A model generated the notes under the pieces. The model saw only the letters and a list, made by a program, of their open reading frames with translations. It did not search any database and was not told the DNA's origin. DNA of 64,000 bases from Janthinobacterium sp. 61 (GTDB lineage: Bacteria; Pseudomonadota; Gammaproteobacteria; Burkholderiales; Burkholderiaceae_D), in NCBI RefSeq assembly GCF_002846335.1, contig NZ_PJMQ01000001.1:248001-312000 (forward strand). The letters run 5' to 3'. Of this stretch, positions 1-7,898 are shown piece after piece. Positions within the stretch are counted from its first letter, which is position 1. Every line of letters starts with the position of its first letter. Position numbers and translations under genes: made by a program.

Positions 1-162
1 CAGGACAGCCTGGCCGAGTTTTATGTCGAGCAAGGCTTGCGCCCGCAGGCGGTAGCAGCGTATCGCCAGGCGCTGCAGCTCGATCCCCGCTATCCGGGCG
101 CTGTGGGCGCCAGGGCGGCAATCATTCGCCTCGGTGGCGAGACGAAGGCGCTGGCGCCTTAG
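1..162 (+). CDS. C-terminal fragment of a TPR-containing protein
   Basis: The window opens inside a reading frame that runs 53 codons to a TAG stop. The visible tail contains one tetratricopeptide-like helix pair with the usual pattern (AVAAYRQALQLDPRYPGAV), which suggests a protein ending in TPR repeats used for protein-protein contact. The start and any catalytic domain lie outside the window, so the function cannot be assigned. It reads in the same direction as the ABC transporter operon but is separated from it by about 95 bases, so it is probably a different transcription unit. Confidence 0.6.
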   Translation, partial: QDSLAEFYVEQGLRPQAVAAYRQALQLDPRYPGAVGARAAIIRLGGETKALAP

Positions 163-257
163 ATGAATTCTGCATAAACATGGGTGAAAAGATTCCTTTT
201 TGGAAATAAGCGCGCCGCGGTCTAATGGCGGCATTCGTTATCCACCAGAGGAATTCC

Positions 258-1088
258 ATGCAGACCCGTCTTCACTTCGCCGCGCTTCTTTTCACCTCCA
301 TCGCCTTCACGCAAGTGGCGCAAGCGGACCAGCTGGCCGCCATCAAGGCGAAGGGCGAGCTGGTCTGCGGCACCCTGGGAACGGACGAGCCGAACAGTTT
401 CATCGACGCCAAGTCGCGCCAGCTGGTCGGCTATGAAGTGGACCTGTGCCGCGCCATCGCCCAGGGCCTCGGCGTCAAACCGGTGATCAAGCAGCTGGCC
501 GTGGCTGCCCGCATCCCCGAATTGCAGCAGGGTCGCATCGATATCCTGACAGCGTCCCTGACGCACAACAAGGAACGTGAAGCCTTGATCGACTTTTCCC
601 TCTCCACGTTTTACACGGGCCAGCGCGTGCTGGTCAAAAAAAGCAGCAATATCACGACGGTCGCTGGCCTGGCCGGCAAGAAAGTGCTGACCGTCAAGGG
701 CGGCACGCAGGAACCGAATATCCGCAAGGCCGTGCCCGGCGTGGACGTGGTGACGTTCGAGACGGCGGGCCAGGCCTATCTGGGCTTGCAGCAAGGCAAG
801 GGCGTCGGCTATGTCGACGATGAAGTCTCGCTGCTGAATAATTACGCCAAGCTGGGCGCCGCGCAAAAGGATTATCTTGTGCTGCCGCAAAACATCAGCC
901 AGGAAGTGTTTGCCTTCGGCATCCGCAAGGGCGAGACGGGCGTGAAAACAGCCGTCGACCAGGTGCTGCGCGGGCTGGAAAAATCGGGCGAGGCAGAAAA
1001 ACTGTTTTTCAAATGGTATGGTCCGACCAGCAATGTGAAATTTCAAAAACGCACATTCAAGATCGAATCGGACAAGATCGACGCCTGA
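258..1088 (+). CDS. Amino-acid ABC transporter, periplasmic substrate-binding protein
   Basis: This 276-residue protein is the periplasmic binding component of a polar amino-acid importer. Residues 1-23 form a signal peptide ending AQA. The rest is a family 3 solute-binding domain (opening QLAAIKAKGELVCGTLG, then VGYEVDLCRAIAQGLG and DILTASLTHNKERE). A longer reading begins at 225, but the ATG at 258 has a purine-rich AGAGGAAT just upstream and places the signal peptide at the very N terminus, so 258 is preferred. The two permeases and the ATPase follow in the same direction, with the gap to the first permease only 20 bases. Similarity to GltI-type proteins suggests glutamate/aspartate or a related amino acid, but the ligand is an inference. 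Confidence 0.9.
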   Translation: MQTRLHFAALLFTSIAFTQVAQADQLAAIKAKGELVCGTLGTDEPNSFIDAKSRQLVGYEVDLCRAIAQGLGVKPVIKQLAVAARIPELQQGRIDILTASLTHNKEREALIDFSLSTFYTGQRVLVKKSSNITTVAGLAGKKVLTVKGGTQEPNIRKAVPGVDVVTFETAGQAYLGLQQGKGVGYVDDEVSLLNNYAKLGAAQKDYLVLPQNISQEVFAFGIRKGETGVKTAVDQVLRGLEKSGEAEKLFFKWYGPTSNVKFQKRTFKIESDKIDA

Positions 1089-1108
1089 ACCTCGCCTGAC
1101 TCTTCCGC

Positions 1109-1786
1109 ATGTTTGATCTGAACTTTTTGCTGTCCGGCGACTACCGCGACTGGCTGGTTTCCGGCTTGCTGCTGTCATTGCACCTGATGGGCATCACCTT
1201 GCTGCTGGCCCTGCCGCTGGCGTGCGGTGTCGCCATGCTGCGCCTCGCCCCGTCGCGCCTGCTCAATGCCCTGGGCGCCGCGTATGTCGAGCTGATCCGC
1301 AACGTGCCCTTGCTGGCGCACTTCCTGTTCTGGTACTTCGGCGCACCAGAACTGCTGCCCGACACGTGGAAGGAGCGCTTGTATGCCGGCAATATCGAAG
1401 CCGTCAGCGCCGTCACTGCCCTGACTTTATACACGGCCGCCTACATGGCGGAAGACATCCGCAGCGGTATTCGCGCCATTCCTGTCCAGCAATTCGAGGC
1501 GGGCCGGGCGCTGGGTTTCAGTTTTCTCGCCACCATGCGCCTGTGCATCGTGCCGCAGGCGCTGCGCCTGGCCGCGCCACCGCTGCTGTCGCAAACCCTG
1601 AACCTGTGGCAAAACACCAGCATTGCCACCGTCATCGGCGTGGCCGAGCTGATGTACCAGACGCAGCGCGTGGAAGCGGCCTCGTTCCGCAGCGTCGAGG
1701 CGTTCGTCTTCGCCAGCGTGGCTTACCTGCTCGTCTCTCTGGTGATCGCCGGCCTGGCAGCCTTGCTGCAAAGGAAGGTGTCCTGA
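1109..1786 (+). CDS. Amino-acid ABC transporter permease (first)
   Basis: This 225-residue inner-membrane protein is one half of the transport channel. It has about five hydrophobic spans and the cytoplasmic EAA loop that docks with the ATPase ([16 protein letters not shown], residues near 132-147, followed by PQALR). This matches HisM/GltJ-type permeases in length and motif. It lies between the binding protein and the second permease, and its stop codon overlaps the next start by one base (TGATG), which implies translational coupling. Confidence 0.9.
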   Translation: MFDLNFLLSGDYRDWLVSGLLLSLHLMGITLLLALPLACGVAMLRLAPSRLLNALGAAYVELIRNVPLLAHFLFWYFGAPELLPDTWKERLYAGNIEAVSAVTALTLYTAAYMAEDIRSGIRAIPVQQFEAGRALGFSFLATMRLCIVPQALRLAAPPLLSQTLNLWQNTSIATVIGVAELMYQTQRVEAASFRSVEAFVFASVAYLLVSLVIAGLAALLQRKVS

Positions 1787-2478
1787 TGCTGGAACTGTTG
1801 CAGGACTACTGGCTGTATTTTCTCGTGGGACGCTATCCCGAGGGGCCGCTGGGCGGTTTGGCGCTGACGGTGCTGCTGGCCAGCCTGGCGCTGGTGCTCA
1901 GCTTGCCCTTCGGCCTGCTGCTGGGGCTGGCGCGCCTGAGTCCCTGGCGATTGTTGCGCTGGCCTGTCGCCGCGCTGATCCACGTGGTGCGGGGCATCCC
2001 CTTGCTGCTGGTGATCTTCTGGGCATATTTCTTCCTGCCCAGCATCACCGGCCACGAAAGCGGGCAGTTCGGCACCATGCTGGCGGCCCTCGTCATCTTC
2101 GACGGTATTTACTTGGCCGAGATCGTGCGCGCTGGCGTACAAGCCGTGCCCAAGGGGCAGGTGGAGGCGGCCCGTTCGCTGGGCTTGAACTACCGGGACA
2201 GCATGCGCTCGGTGGTGTTGCCGCAGGCGCTGCGCCACATGCTGCCCTCGCTGGTCAATCAGTTCGTCTCGACGATCAAGGAAACGTCGCTCGGTACCAT
2301 CATCGGCCTGGCCGAAGTGTCGTTCATCGCCTCGCAAGTCAATGGCCTGGTGCTGACGAAACCCGTGCAAGTGTATTTCCTGCTGGGCATGACGTATTTC
2401 GTCTTGTGTTTCAGCCTGTCGCGCGCCGCCTTCTGGCTCGAGCGGCGCCAGGCGCGTCTCTTGAAAGCGGCAGCATGA
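1786..2478 (+). CDS. Amino-acid ABC transporter permease (second)
   Basis: This 230-residue protein is the second channel subunit. It carries several transmembrane helices and an EAA loop ([20 protein letters not shown]) typical of GltK/GlnP-type permeases. The start at 1786 is chosen because it overlaps the upstream stop in a TGATG arrangement. A much longer reading upstream in this frame is only the shadow of the first permease gene. Its own stop overlaps the ATPase start in an ATGA, so the whole set is one tightly coupled operon. Confidence 0.9.
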   Translation: MLELLQDYWLYFLVGRYPEGPLGGLALTVLLASLALVLSLPFGLLLGLARLSPWRLLRWPVAALIHVVRGIPLLLVIFWAYFFLPSITGHESGQFGTMLAALVIFDGIYLAEIVRAGVQAVPKGQVEAARSLGLNYRDSMRSVVLPQALRHMLPSLVNQFVSTIKETSLGTIIGLAEVSFIASQVNGLVLTKPVQVYFLLGMTYFVLCFSLSRAAFWLERRQARLLKAAA

Positions 2479-3218
2479 TTAGCTTTGACAACGTCAATAA
2501 ATACTATGGCGACTATCACGCCTTGAGCGGCATCAATGAACACGTCGCCAAGGGCGAAGTACTGGTCGTGTGCGGCCCGTCCGGTTCCGGCAAGTCGACC
2601 CTGATCCGCACCATCAACCGCCTGGAGGCGATCGCCTCGGGCCGCATCACGGTGGCGGGCCAGGACATTTACGCTCCGGGGCTGGACGTGAATGCCCTGC
2701 GTTCGCACATCGGTTTTGTGTTTCAGCAATTCAACCTGTTTCCCCATTTATCGGTGCTGGACAATTGCGCGCTGGCGCCGCAGCGCTTGCGCGGCCTCAG
2801 CCGGCGCGAAGCGCAAGAGCGGGCGCTGGCCCTGCTGGAACGGGTGGGGCTGGCGCACAAGGCGCACGCCATGCCGGCTGCCCTGTCGGGCGGGCAGCAG
2901 CAGCGGGTGGCCATCGCCCGCGCGCTGGCCATGCAGCCGCCGCTGATGCTGTTCGACGAACCGACCAGCGCGCTGGACCCGGAAATGGTGGGCGAGGTGC
3001 TGCAAGTGATGCGCGACCTGGCGCAGGGCGGCATGACGATGGTATGCGTCACGCACGAGATGGGTTTCGCGCGCGAGGTGGCGGACCGCGTCTGGTTCAT
3101 GGATCACGGGCAAGTGCTGGAGCGGGCCACGCCCGAAGAGTTCTTTGCGCGGCCGCAACATGCGCGCGCCCAACAGTTCCTGTCCGATATCCGCAGCCCG
3201 TTCAGCGTGTCCGCATGA
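2475..3218 (+). CDS. Amino-acid ABC transporter ATP-binding protein
   Basis: This 247-residue cytoplasmic ATPase powers the importer. All ABC motifs are intact: Walker [10 protein letters not shown] near residue 34, Q-loop QQFNLFPHL, signature [15 protein letters not shown], Walker [14 protein letters not shown] and H-loop VTHEM. Size and motif spacing match the GlnQ/GltL/HisP class of polar amino-acid ATPases. The ATG at 2475 shares four bases with the permease stop; the in-frame extension upstream lies inside the permease gene and is rejected. It is the last gene of the operon. Confidence 0.93.
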   Translation: MISFDNVNKYYGDYHALSGINEHVAKGEVLVVCGPSGSGKSTLIRTINRLEAIASGRITVAGQDIYAPGLDVNALRSHIGFVFQQFNLFPHLSVLDNCALAPQRLRGLSRREAQERALALLERVGLAHKAHAMPAALSGGQQQRVAIARALAMQPPLMLFDEPTSALDPEMVGEVLQVMRDLAQGGMTMVCVTHEMGFAREVADRVWFMDHGQVLERATPEEFFARPQHARAQQFLSDIRSPFSVSA

Positions 3219-3316
3219 TCGGCTGTGTGCGCAAGCGAACGGTATTTCGCTGTCGGTGAGCGCACTCTAGAAGAGTGGCGCATGGTGCGCCCGCAGCCGA
3301 CCAGGAGGGCCGTATC

Positions 3317-3883
3317 ATGTCACGCATCATTGCAGGTCATTTTCAGTTGCAGGAGCAGATAGACGCCGCGCGCGCCGCCCTGAACCAGGCGGGCTTTCCC
3401 GATAGCCGCATCAGCGCCTTCTTCGTCAACCAGCCGGGCCAGCACGACTTGCACGCGTTTGGCGGCGACCGCGACGTGTCGCCTGGGGCCAAAGAGACGC
3501 CGGAGGGCGTGGTCGAAGGCGTGGCCGTCGGGGCCGCCGTGGGCGCGGGCATCGGCGCGGCCGCCACCCTGGCGACGGGGCCGCTGGGCCCGGTGGTGGG
3601 AGCGCTGGTGGGCGCCCACGTGGGCTCGCTCTACAGTTTCAATAAAATGAAGGAGGCGGGCGAATCCGAGAAGCATGGCGACAAGAACGGCGAAAACCGC
3701 CGCCAGCCACGCCATCCGGGCATGCTGATTGCCGTGGCACTGGGCGGCCTCGACGAGCGCGAACGGGCGCTCGAGGTGATGCACCGGCTGGGCGCCGAGC
3801 ATATCGAGGAAGCGGAAGGCACGATTGCCAATGGCGACTGGTACGACTTTGATCCGCTCAGCATTCCCGTGCTGGTGGCGTGA
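3317..3883 (+). CDS. Glycine-zipper protein of unknown function
   Basis: This 188-residue protein has a central stretch (about residues 70-118) of alternating Gly and Ala of the glycine-zipper type (GVAVGAAVGAGIGAAATLA), which could insert in or associate with a membrane. This is flanked by two small soluble domains. The N-terminal part (residues 1-35) looks like a compact alpha/beta fold that detects or holds a partner, and the C-terminal part has a similar shape (RERALEVMHRLGAEHIEEAEG), as if one fold were split by the zipper. The ATG at 3317 has a strong CAGGAGGG upstream. No regulator or partner is apparent; a stress-response role is only a guess from similar proteins. Confidence 0.7.
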   Translation: MSRIIAGHFQLQEQIDAARAALNQAGFPDSRISAFFVNQPGQHDLHAFGGDRDVSPGAKETPEGVVEGVAVGAAVGAGIGAAATLATGPLGPVVGALVGAHVGSLYSFNKMKEAGESEKHGDKNGENRRQPRHPGMLIAVALGGLDERERALEVMHRLGAEHIEEAEGTIANGDWYDFDPLSIPVLVA

Positions 3884-4069
3884 GCCTGCGCACCAGCCGT
3901 GCAATATGCTTAAATGCCGCGCCGTACGAATTTTAGGTATGATCCTTGTTAGTATTGGTAATCAATGCCGACAGGGATAGTTTCCGCGCGCCCGTAGTGA
4001 CACTGGACCAAGGTGACTGCCTGTAGTACTTGCCTCGCATGCTAACGAGTATGAATAGGAGGTCGCGTC

Positions 4070-4426
4070 ATGACACAGGCATGGTTCATTCTGACACGGG
4101 CCGATGGGCGCGACATCTGCGCGCCCTCGCCGGCACAGCTGGCCGATGCGCTGGCCGAAGTCTACCGCGGCGGCGTCACGCCGGACGGTAGTCCGGCCGC
4201 TGTCTTGTTACGCTTTGGCTACGACGACGGCTTGATGTATCAGGTCGAGGTCGCTAGCGGAGGCGAAGTTACTTTCGAGGAATGGTCGGACCGCGATTGC
4301 GAAATCGCCCTGGCCAGTCCGCGCCATATGTCAGCCCTGCCGCAGGACGCCGCTCTGCAGCTGTGGCAGTGGCTGACGCAGCGCCAGGTGGCGAAGATCC
4401 GCAGCCAGCCCTGGCAGGGCGGTTAG
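4070..4426 (+). CDS. Hypothetical protein, 118 residues
   Basis: A small soluble protein with no motif that I recognise. It has an excellent ribosome-binding site (AGGAGGT, seven bases before the ATG), normal codon use, and a tryptophan-rich second half. There is no signal peptide or membrane span. It stands alone between the glycine-zipper gene and the convergent universal stress protein gene, with about 190 bases upstream for its own promoter. Coding seems likely from the ribosome-binding site and codon use; function is unknown. Confidence 0.6.
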   Translation: MTQAWFILTRADGRDICAPSPAQLADALAEVYRGGVTPDGSPAAVLLRFGYDDGLMYQVEVASGGEVTFEEWSDRDCEIALASPRHMSALPQDAALQLWQWLTQRQVAKIRSQPWQGG

Positions 4427-4447
4427 CCCTGCCGTCTCTCCCAAGGC

Positions 4448-5314
4448 CTAGTGCGCCATCAGCACGGGGATCGTCATGCTTTGCAGTATCGTGCGCGTGA
4501 CGCCGCCCAGGATGGTCTCGCGCAAGCGCGAATGGCCATACGCTCCCATCACCAGCAAATCGGCCGACAGGTCGGCCGCCTGCGACAGCAGCGCTTCGCC
4601 GATATCGCCGCGCCGCACGCCACCGCCATCGAGCAAATGCAGGCGCGCCTCCACGCCGTGCCGCGCCAGGTAGTGCGTCAGCTCGGCGCCCGGCTGTTCG
4701 CCATGCTCGGTGGCATGCACCTGGGCATCGAAGATGGCTACGTGGACTTGCCCCGCGCGCTGCAGCAGGGGCAGGGCGGCGCTCACTGCGCGGCTCGCTT
4801 CCTTGCTGGCATTCCAGGAAATGAGCACATTGCGCGCGGCCGCCGGCGGCGCCAGCAGGGGAAGCGGCGGCGCATACGGCACGATCAGCACGGGGCGGCC
4901 CGAATGCAGCAGCACATAGGCGGGAAAGTCGCGCATCACGGACGGCGATTTATCCTTGGCATTGTATTGGCTGATGACGACCAGGTCCGCATAGCGGGCC
5001 AGCTGGCTGATGCCGCCCGCCGCCTCGTCGTCGAGCACGCGCTGTTCGAACGAGGCGACGCCGGCCGCGCGCACCTGTTGTTCGAAACCGTCGAGGGCGC
5101 GCGTGGCCCGTTCGCGCAGGAAATTGAGGTGCAAGCTCAGGTTCGGGTCGGCATCGAGGTCGGGCTGGTTCTGGTACAGCAGGCGCGACACGCCCGTCAG
5201 CGCTACGCCCGTCAGGTGGCCGCCGCAAGCTTGGGCGATGCTGGCGGCCGTTTCGATGCGGGCTGCGCGCCCGGCGCTGTCGTCGATGTGGAGCAATACG
5301 GTCTTATACGTCAT
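4448..5314 (-). CDS. Universal stress protein with two UspA domains
   Basis: This 288-residue protein carries two tandem UspA folds, about residues 1-145 and 160-288. The second has the nucleotide-binding signature G-2X-G-9X-G-(S/T), seen as MGAYGHSRLRETILGGVT near the C terminus; the first is less conserved. Tandem UspA proteins respond to starvation, oxygen limitation and other stress. The start is the ATG at 5314 (MTYKTVLLHID, the usual family opening); the frame continues upstream but only as a shadow of phaB. It is divergent from phaB, and the shared 168-base region holds a possible FNR-type site. Confidence 0.9.
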   Translation of the reverse strand: MTYKTVLLHIDDSAGRAARIETAASIAQACGGHLTGVALTGVSRLLYQNQPDLDADPNLSLHLNFLRERATRALDGFEQQVRAAGVASFEQRVLDDEAAGGISQLARYADLVVISQYNAKDKSPSVMRDFPAYVLLHSGRPVLIVPYAPPLPLLAPPAAARNVLISWNASKEASRAVSAALPLLQRAGQVHVAIFDAQVHATEHGEQPGAELTHYLARHGVEARLHLLDGGGVRRGDIGEALLSQAADLSADLLVMGAYGHSRLRETILGGVTRTILQSMTIPVLMAH

Positions 5315-5397
5315 GGCCTGGCCTCTCGCTGTGCAGTAGTGGCCATTCTGGCACAATCCGGGGTGCCGGCCGCGCACGACTGCATCAGGCTGAGCAC

Positions 5398-5411
5398 TTG
5401 ATCTGGCGCAA
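5398..5411. promoter_or_regulatory. Possible FNR/Anr-type binding site between usp and phaB
   Basis: The 14-base sequence TTGATCTGGCGCAA resembles the FNR/Anr consensus TTGAT-N4-ATCAA, with a perfect left half and 3 of 5 matches in the right half. A second TTGAT with a poorer right half begins at 5439. The site lies between a divergent universal stress protein gene and phaB, two classes of gene often induced when oxygen falls. The regulator itself is not in the window, so this is a sequence match plus inference. Confidence 0.4.
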
Positions 5412-5482
5412 AGCTGGCGATAAGAACTGCTCCTACACTTGATCCCACGCAGAATAACCATAACAAGCGGGGAGGGACAGCA

Positions 5483-6229
5483 ATGAGGGAACAGAAGGTA
5501 GCGCTGGTCACAGGCGGCATGGGTGGGCTGGGCACGGCCTTGTGCCGCCGGCTGTATGCGGCGGGCTTTGCCGTCGTGGCGGCGCACACGCCTGGCAATG
5601 CGCGCGTCGGAAGCTGGCTCGACGAGCAACAGGCGCAGCAGTATTATTTTCATCCCTTGCCGCTCGACGTGAGCGATTTCGATGCCTGCAGCGTAGCCGT
5701 GGCAGGCGTGCTGGCGCAGTTTGGCCGCATCGACGTGCTGGTCAACAACGCCGGCATCACGCGCGACCAGAGCATGCGCAAGATGGAATTGCCGCACTGG
5801 GCCGAGGTCATGCGCACCAATCTCGACAGCCTGTTCAACATGAGCAAGCAGGTGCTCGAACCGATGCTGGCCAAGCGCTGGGGCCGCATCATCAATATCT
5901 CGTCCGTGAATGGCCAGAAGGGCGCATTTGGCCAGTGCAACTACGCGGCCGCCAAGGCGGGCGTGCATGGCTTCAGCAAGGCGCTGGCGCTGGAAGTGGC
6001 GCGCCACGGCATCACCGTCAACACGGTCTCGCCCGGCTACCTGCGCACGCAGATGGTGACGGCCGTGCCAGCCGATATCCTGGAAACGAAGATTTTGCCG
6101 CAAATTCCCCTGGGTCGCCTGGGCGAACCGGACGAGGTGGCGGCCCTGGTGGCCTACCTGGCGTCGGACGAGGCGGCGTTCGTCACGGGCGCAAACATCG
6201 CCATCAATGGCGGACAGCACATGAGTTAA
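5483..6229 (+). CDS. phaB: Acetoacetyl-CoA reductase (PHB synthesis)
   Basis: This 248-residue short-chain dehydrogenase reduces acetoacetyl-CoA to (R)-3-hydroxybutyryl-CoA with NADPH, the second step of polyhydroxybutyrate synthesis. Visible features are the Rossmann glycine motif TGGMGGLG (residues ~10-17), NNAG, the catalytic Ser in ISSVNGQKGAFGQ, and Tyr/Lys in NYAAAKAG. The SVNGQKG-FGQ-NY block separates PhaB from the related FabG enzymes. The start has a GGGGAGGGA ribosome-binding site. phaA and phaC are not adjacent, so this is a stand-alone or additional copy, divergent from a universal stress protein gene. Confidence 0.88.
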   Translation: MREQKVALVTGGMGGLGTALCRRLYAAGFAVVAAHTPGNARVGSWLDEQQAQQYYFHPLPLDVSDFDACSVAVAGVLAQFGRIDVLVNNAGITRDQSMRKMELPHWAEVMRTNLDSLFNMSKQVLEPMLAKRWGRIINISSVNGQKGAFGQCNYAAAKAGVHGFSKALALEVARHGITVNTVSPGYLRTQMVTAVPADILETKILPQIPLGRLGEPDEVAALVAYLASDEAAFVTGANIAINGGQHMS

Positions 6230-6230
6230 T

Positions 6231-6305
6231 CAAGCCGAGTCAAGCAAGTTGAGTCAAGCAAGCTGAGTCAAGCAAGCTGAGTCAGGCGAGCTGAGTCAGG
6301 CAAGC
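6231..6305. repeat. 14-base tandem repeat, about five copies
   Basis: Directly after the phaB stop, the unit CAAGCAAGCTGAGT is repeated head to tail: a partial first copy at 6231-6240, then full copies starting at 6241, 6255, 6269 and 6283, with a partial copy at 6297. Copies 2 and 3 are identical; the others differ at one or two bases. The unit is not a multiple of three and lies outside any gene, so it looks like a short satellite that could vary in copy number between strains. Confidence 0.8.
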
Positions 6306-6397
6306 GTGCAGCTTGCAGCAGGGCAATGGCAGTAGAGGAGACCCGTCCACCCAGCCGGCACACAGACGCTGGCGGACAGACGGATGGCAGTTGCTAG

Positions 6398-6437
6398 ACA
6401 ACAGGGGGCAGGGTAGTGATGCCTTGCCCTTTGTTGT
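6398..6437 (+). other. Long hairpin between phaB and the convergent traR-like gene
   Basis: Bases 6398-6413 and 6422-6437 can form a 16-base-pair RNA stem with an 8-base loop if read on the plus strand; three of the pairs are G-U, so the minus-strand RNA would pair less well. There is no T-tract after it, so it is not a standard intrinsic terminator. It may protect or help terminate the phaB transcript. The structure is a direct reading of complementarity; its function is unknown. Confidence 0.5.
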
Positions 6438-6444
6438 TGCGCAG

Positions 6445-6825
6445 TCATGGTGGCGAGCGCTGGGCTTTTTCCAGCCGTGTCTGGCAATCGATGCACAGGA
6501 GCGCCTCGGGGCGCGCATTCAGACGCGACAGGCCAATGGCTTCGCCGCAGTTGTCGCACAGGCCGTAGCTGCCATCGGCAACCTTGACCAGTGCGTGCTT
6601 GATGATGGCCAGCTGTGCCTGATTGTGCTCGGCCGCTTCGCTGACGAGGTCGTTCAAGGTGCGCACGCTGGCGTTGTCGGCCGGCGAGGCTTCGATTTCA
6701 TTGAGCAGCGAGGCGCGCGCATCCGCTTCGGCCGCTTCGTTCTCTATCTGTTCCAGCAACGCCAGCTTGCGTTGCTCCAGCACGCCTTGCAGGTGCTGCA
6801 GCTGGTCTTGCGGCAATCCATTCAT
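6445..6825 (-). CDS. DksA/TraR-family zinc-finger protein
   Basis: This protein of about 126 residues has an N-terminal helical hairpin and a C-terminal four-cysteine zinc finger (CDNC near residue 91 and CIDC about 20 residues later), the hallmark of the DksA/TraR family. These proteins enter the secondary channel of RNA polymerase and alter its response to ppGpp, or act in related stress roles. It is shorter than true DksA (about 150). The start at 6825 (MNGLPQDQ) is preferred because a GGGTG lies at suitable distance; ATG codons at 6831, 6855 and 6858 are alternatives. It is the last gene of a minus-strand group. Confidence 0.8.
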   Translation of the reverse strand: MNGLPQDQLQHLQGVLEQRKLALLEQIENEAAEADARASLLNEIEASPADNASVRTLNDLVSEAAEHNQAQLAIIKHALVKVADGSYGLCDNCGEAIGLSRLNARPEALLCIDCQTRLEKAQRSPP

Positions 6826-6936
6826 GGTCATCACCCGGTAAGAGCTTATTGTCATCATGGTAATCCAAGATTGGCAGCTCTGCTTGCGCCACTACCTGCG
6901 CCGCGTTTGACGCGACGCAGGCAGGCATGGGCCGTT

Positions 6937-7356
6937 CTAAGCTGGGTCCTTCAGGCAGTTGACCATCCAGGCGACGCCGAACTGGTCTTTCAGCATGCCG
7001 AAGCGCTTGGCCCAGAATGTTTCCTCCAGCGGCATCTGGATATTGCCGTCCCGCGCTAGCGCGTTGAAGGCCTGTTCCGCTTCCTCGGGCGTGTCGAGGG
7101 TCAGGCAGACGGCGCTGCCGCTCATGCCCTTGGCGCCATCTTCGGTACATCCACCGTCCGAGCCCATCAGCATGGTGGGACCCAACTGCACGGAGCCGTG
7201 CATGATCTTGTCGTACCAGTCTTCCTTGACTTGGTCCTGGGCTGGCGAGCCCCGATACGGCATCAGGTACAGCCTGTCGCCATGCAGGTGCTGGCGGTAG
7301 TATTCCAGCGCTTGCGCGCAATTTCCATTGAATTGCAAATACGGTTCGATACGCAT
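6937..7356 (-). CDS. VOC-family protein, PhnB-like
   Basis: This 139-residue protein has the glyoxalase/VOC fold of the PhnB type, recognised from the opening MRIEPYLQFNGNCAQALEYY and the ending FGMLKDQFGVAWMVN. Family members bind small ligands or metals, and most have no proven activity. The ATG at 7356 is chosen because GGAGGCC lies immediately upstream; a longer reading to 7386 runs through that ribosome-binding site. It has its own short upstream region and is not tightly linked to its neighbours. Confidence 0.85.
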   Translation of the reverse strand: MRIEPYLQFNGNCAQALEYYRQHLHGDRLYLMPYRGSPAQDQVKEDWYDKIMHGSVQLGPTMLMGSDGGCTEDGAKGMSGSAVCLTLDTPEEAEQAFNALARDGNIQMPLEETFWAKRFGMLKDQFGVAWMVNCLKDPA

Positions 7357-7436
7357 ATTGGCCTCCTCTGGTTGGCCCGCCGACACGATTGCCAGGCCGG
7401 GACGTCCCAGTATAGGCGCTCGCCGGCCAAATTCAA

Positions 7437-7898
7437 TCAGTCCGGCGCCATCTCCTGCAACCGCTCACGTACCTTGCCCAGGGTGCCGAGGATGCGCTCG
7501 GGATTGCCGGCGAGGACGGCGCTGCCCAGGTGCAACAAGCTCGTCGCCAGGCTGATCCAGTGCCGCACGTCGTCGTTGCGGGCGATACGCAGGCGCACCG
7601 TGTCGAGCAGGCCGCTGAGGTGGCGCTGCGCCGTTTCCAGGCCGGCCACCGTATGCCCGGCGGCATCGGCATACAGCTGGTTGGCTTGCTGGCGCAGTGC
7701 CACTTCCAGGGCGAAGACGGCCTGTGCCTGGCTGTGGCTGATACCGTTTTCTCCCTGGCTGGCGCGCTTGCGGATGGCGCGCATGACGGCACCATGCAGG
7801 GTGATGGCCGCCTGCGACAGGCTATCGGCCAGTTGCTCGACGCGCATGGCGCTGCTGAGAGCCGCTTCGCGTCGTTCGCTGCTTAGCGATCCGTCCAT
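7437..7898 (-). CDS. Hypothetical helical protein
   Basis: This 153-residue protein is predicted almost wholly helical by composition, with no signal peptide, membrane span or known motif. It has a strong ribosome-binding site (GGAGG) and its start overlaps the end of the upstream lipoprotein gene by 16 bases, so the two are probably co-translated and act together. I do not recognise the family. Arg/Ala/Leu-rich helices suggest a coiled-coil or bundle partner of the lipoprotein. Confidence 0.6.
   Translation of the reverse strand: MDGSLSSERREAALSSAMRVEQLADSLSQAAITLHGAVMRAIRKRASQGENGISHSQAQAVFALEVALRQQANQLYADAAGHTVAGLETAQRHLSGLLDTVRLRIARNDDVRHWISLATSLLHLGSAVLAGNPERILGTLGKVRERLQEMAPD

Noticed and set aside
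222..1178. Long minus-strand open frame opposite the ABC transporter binding protein
   Set aside because: It mirrors a well-supported gene in GC-rich DNA, has no ribosome-binding site or family similarity, and is an artefact of codon bias.
5315..6220. N-terminal extension of the universal stress protein frame across phaB
   Set aside because: The extension lies wholly antisense to phaB. The family start is at 5314.
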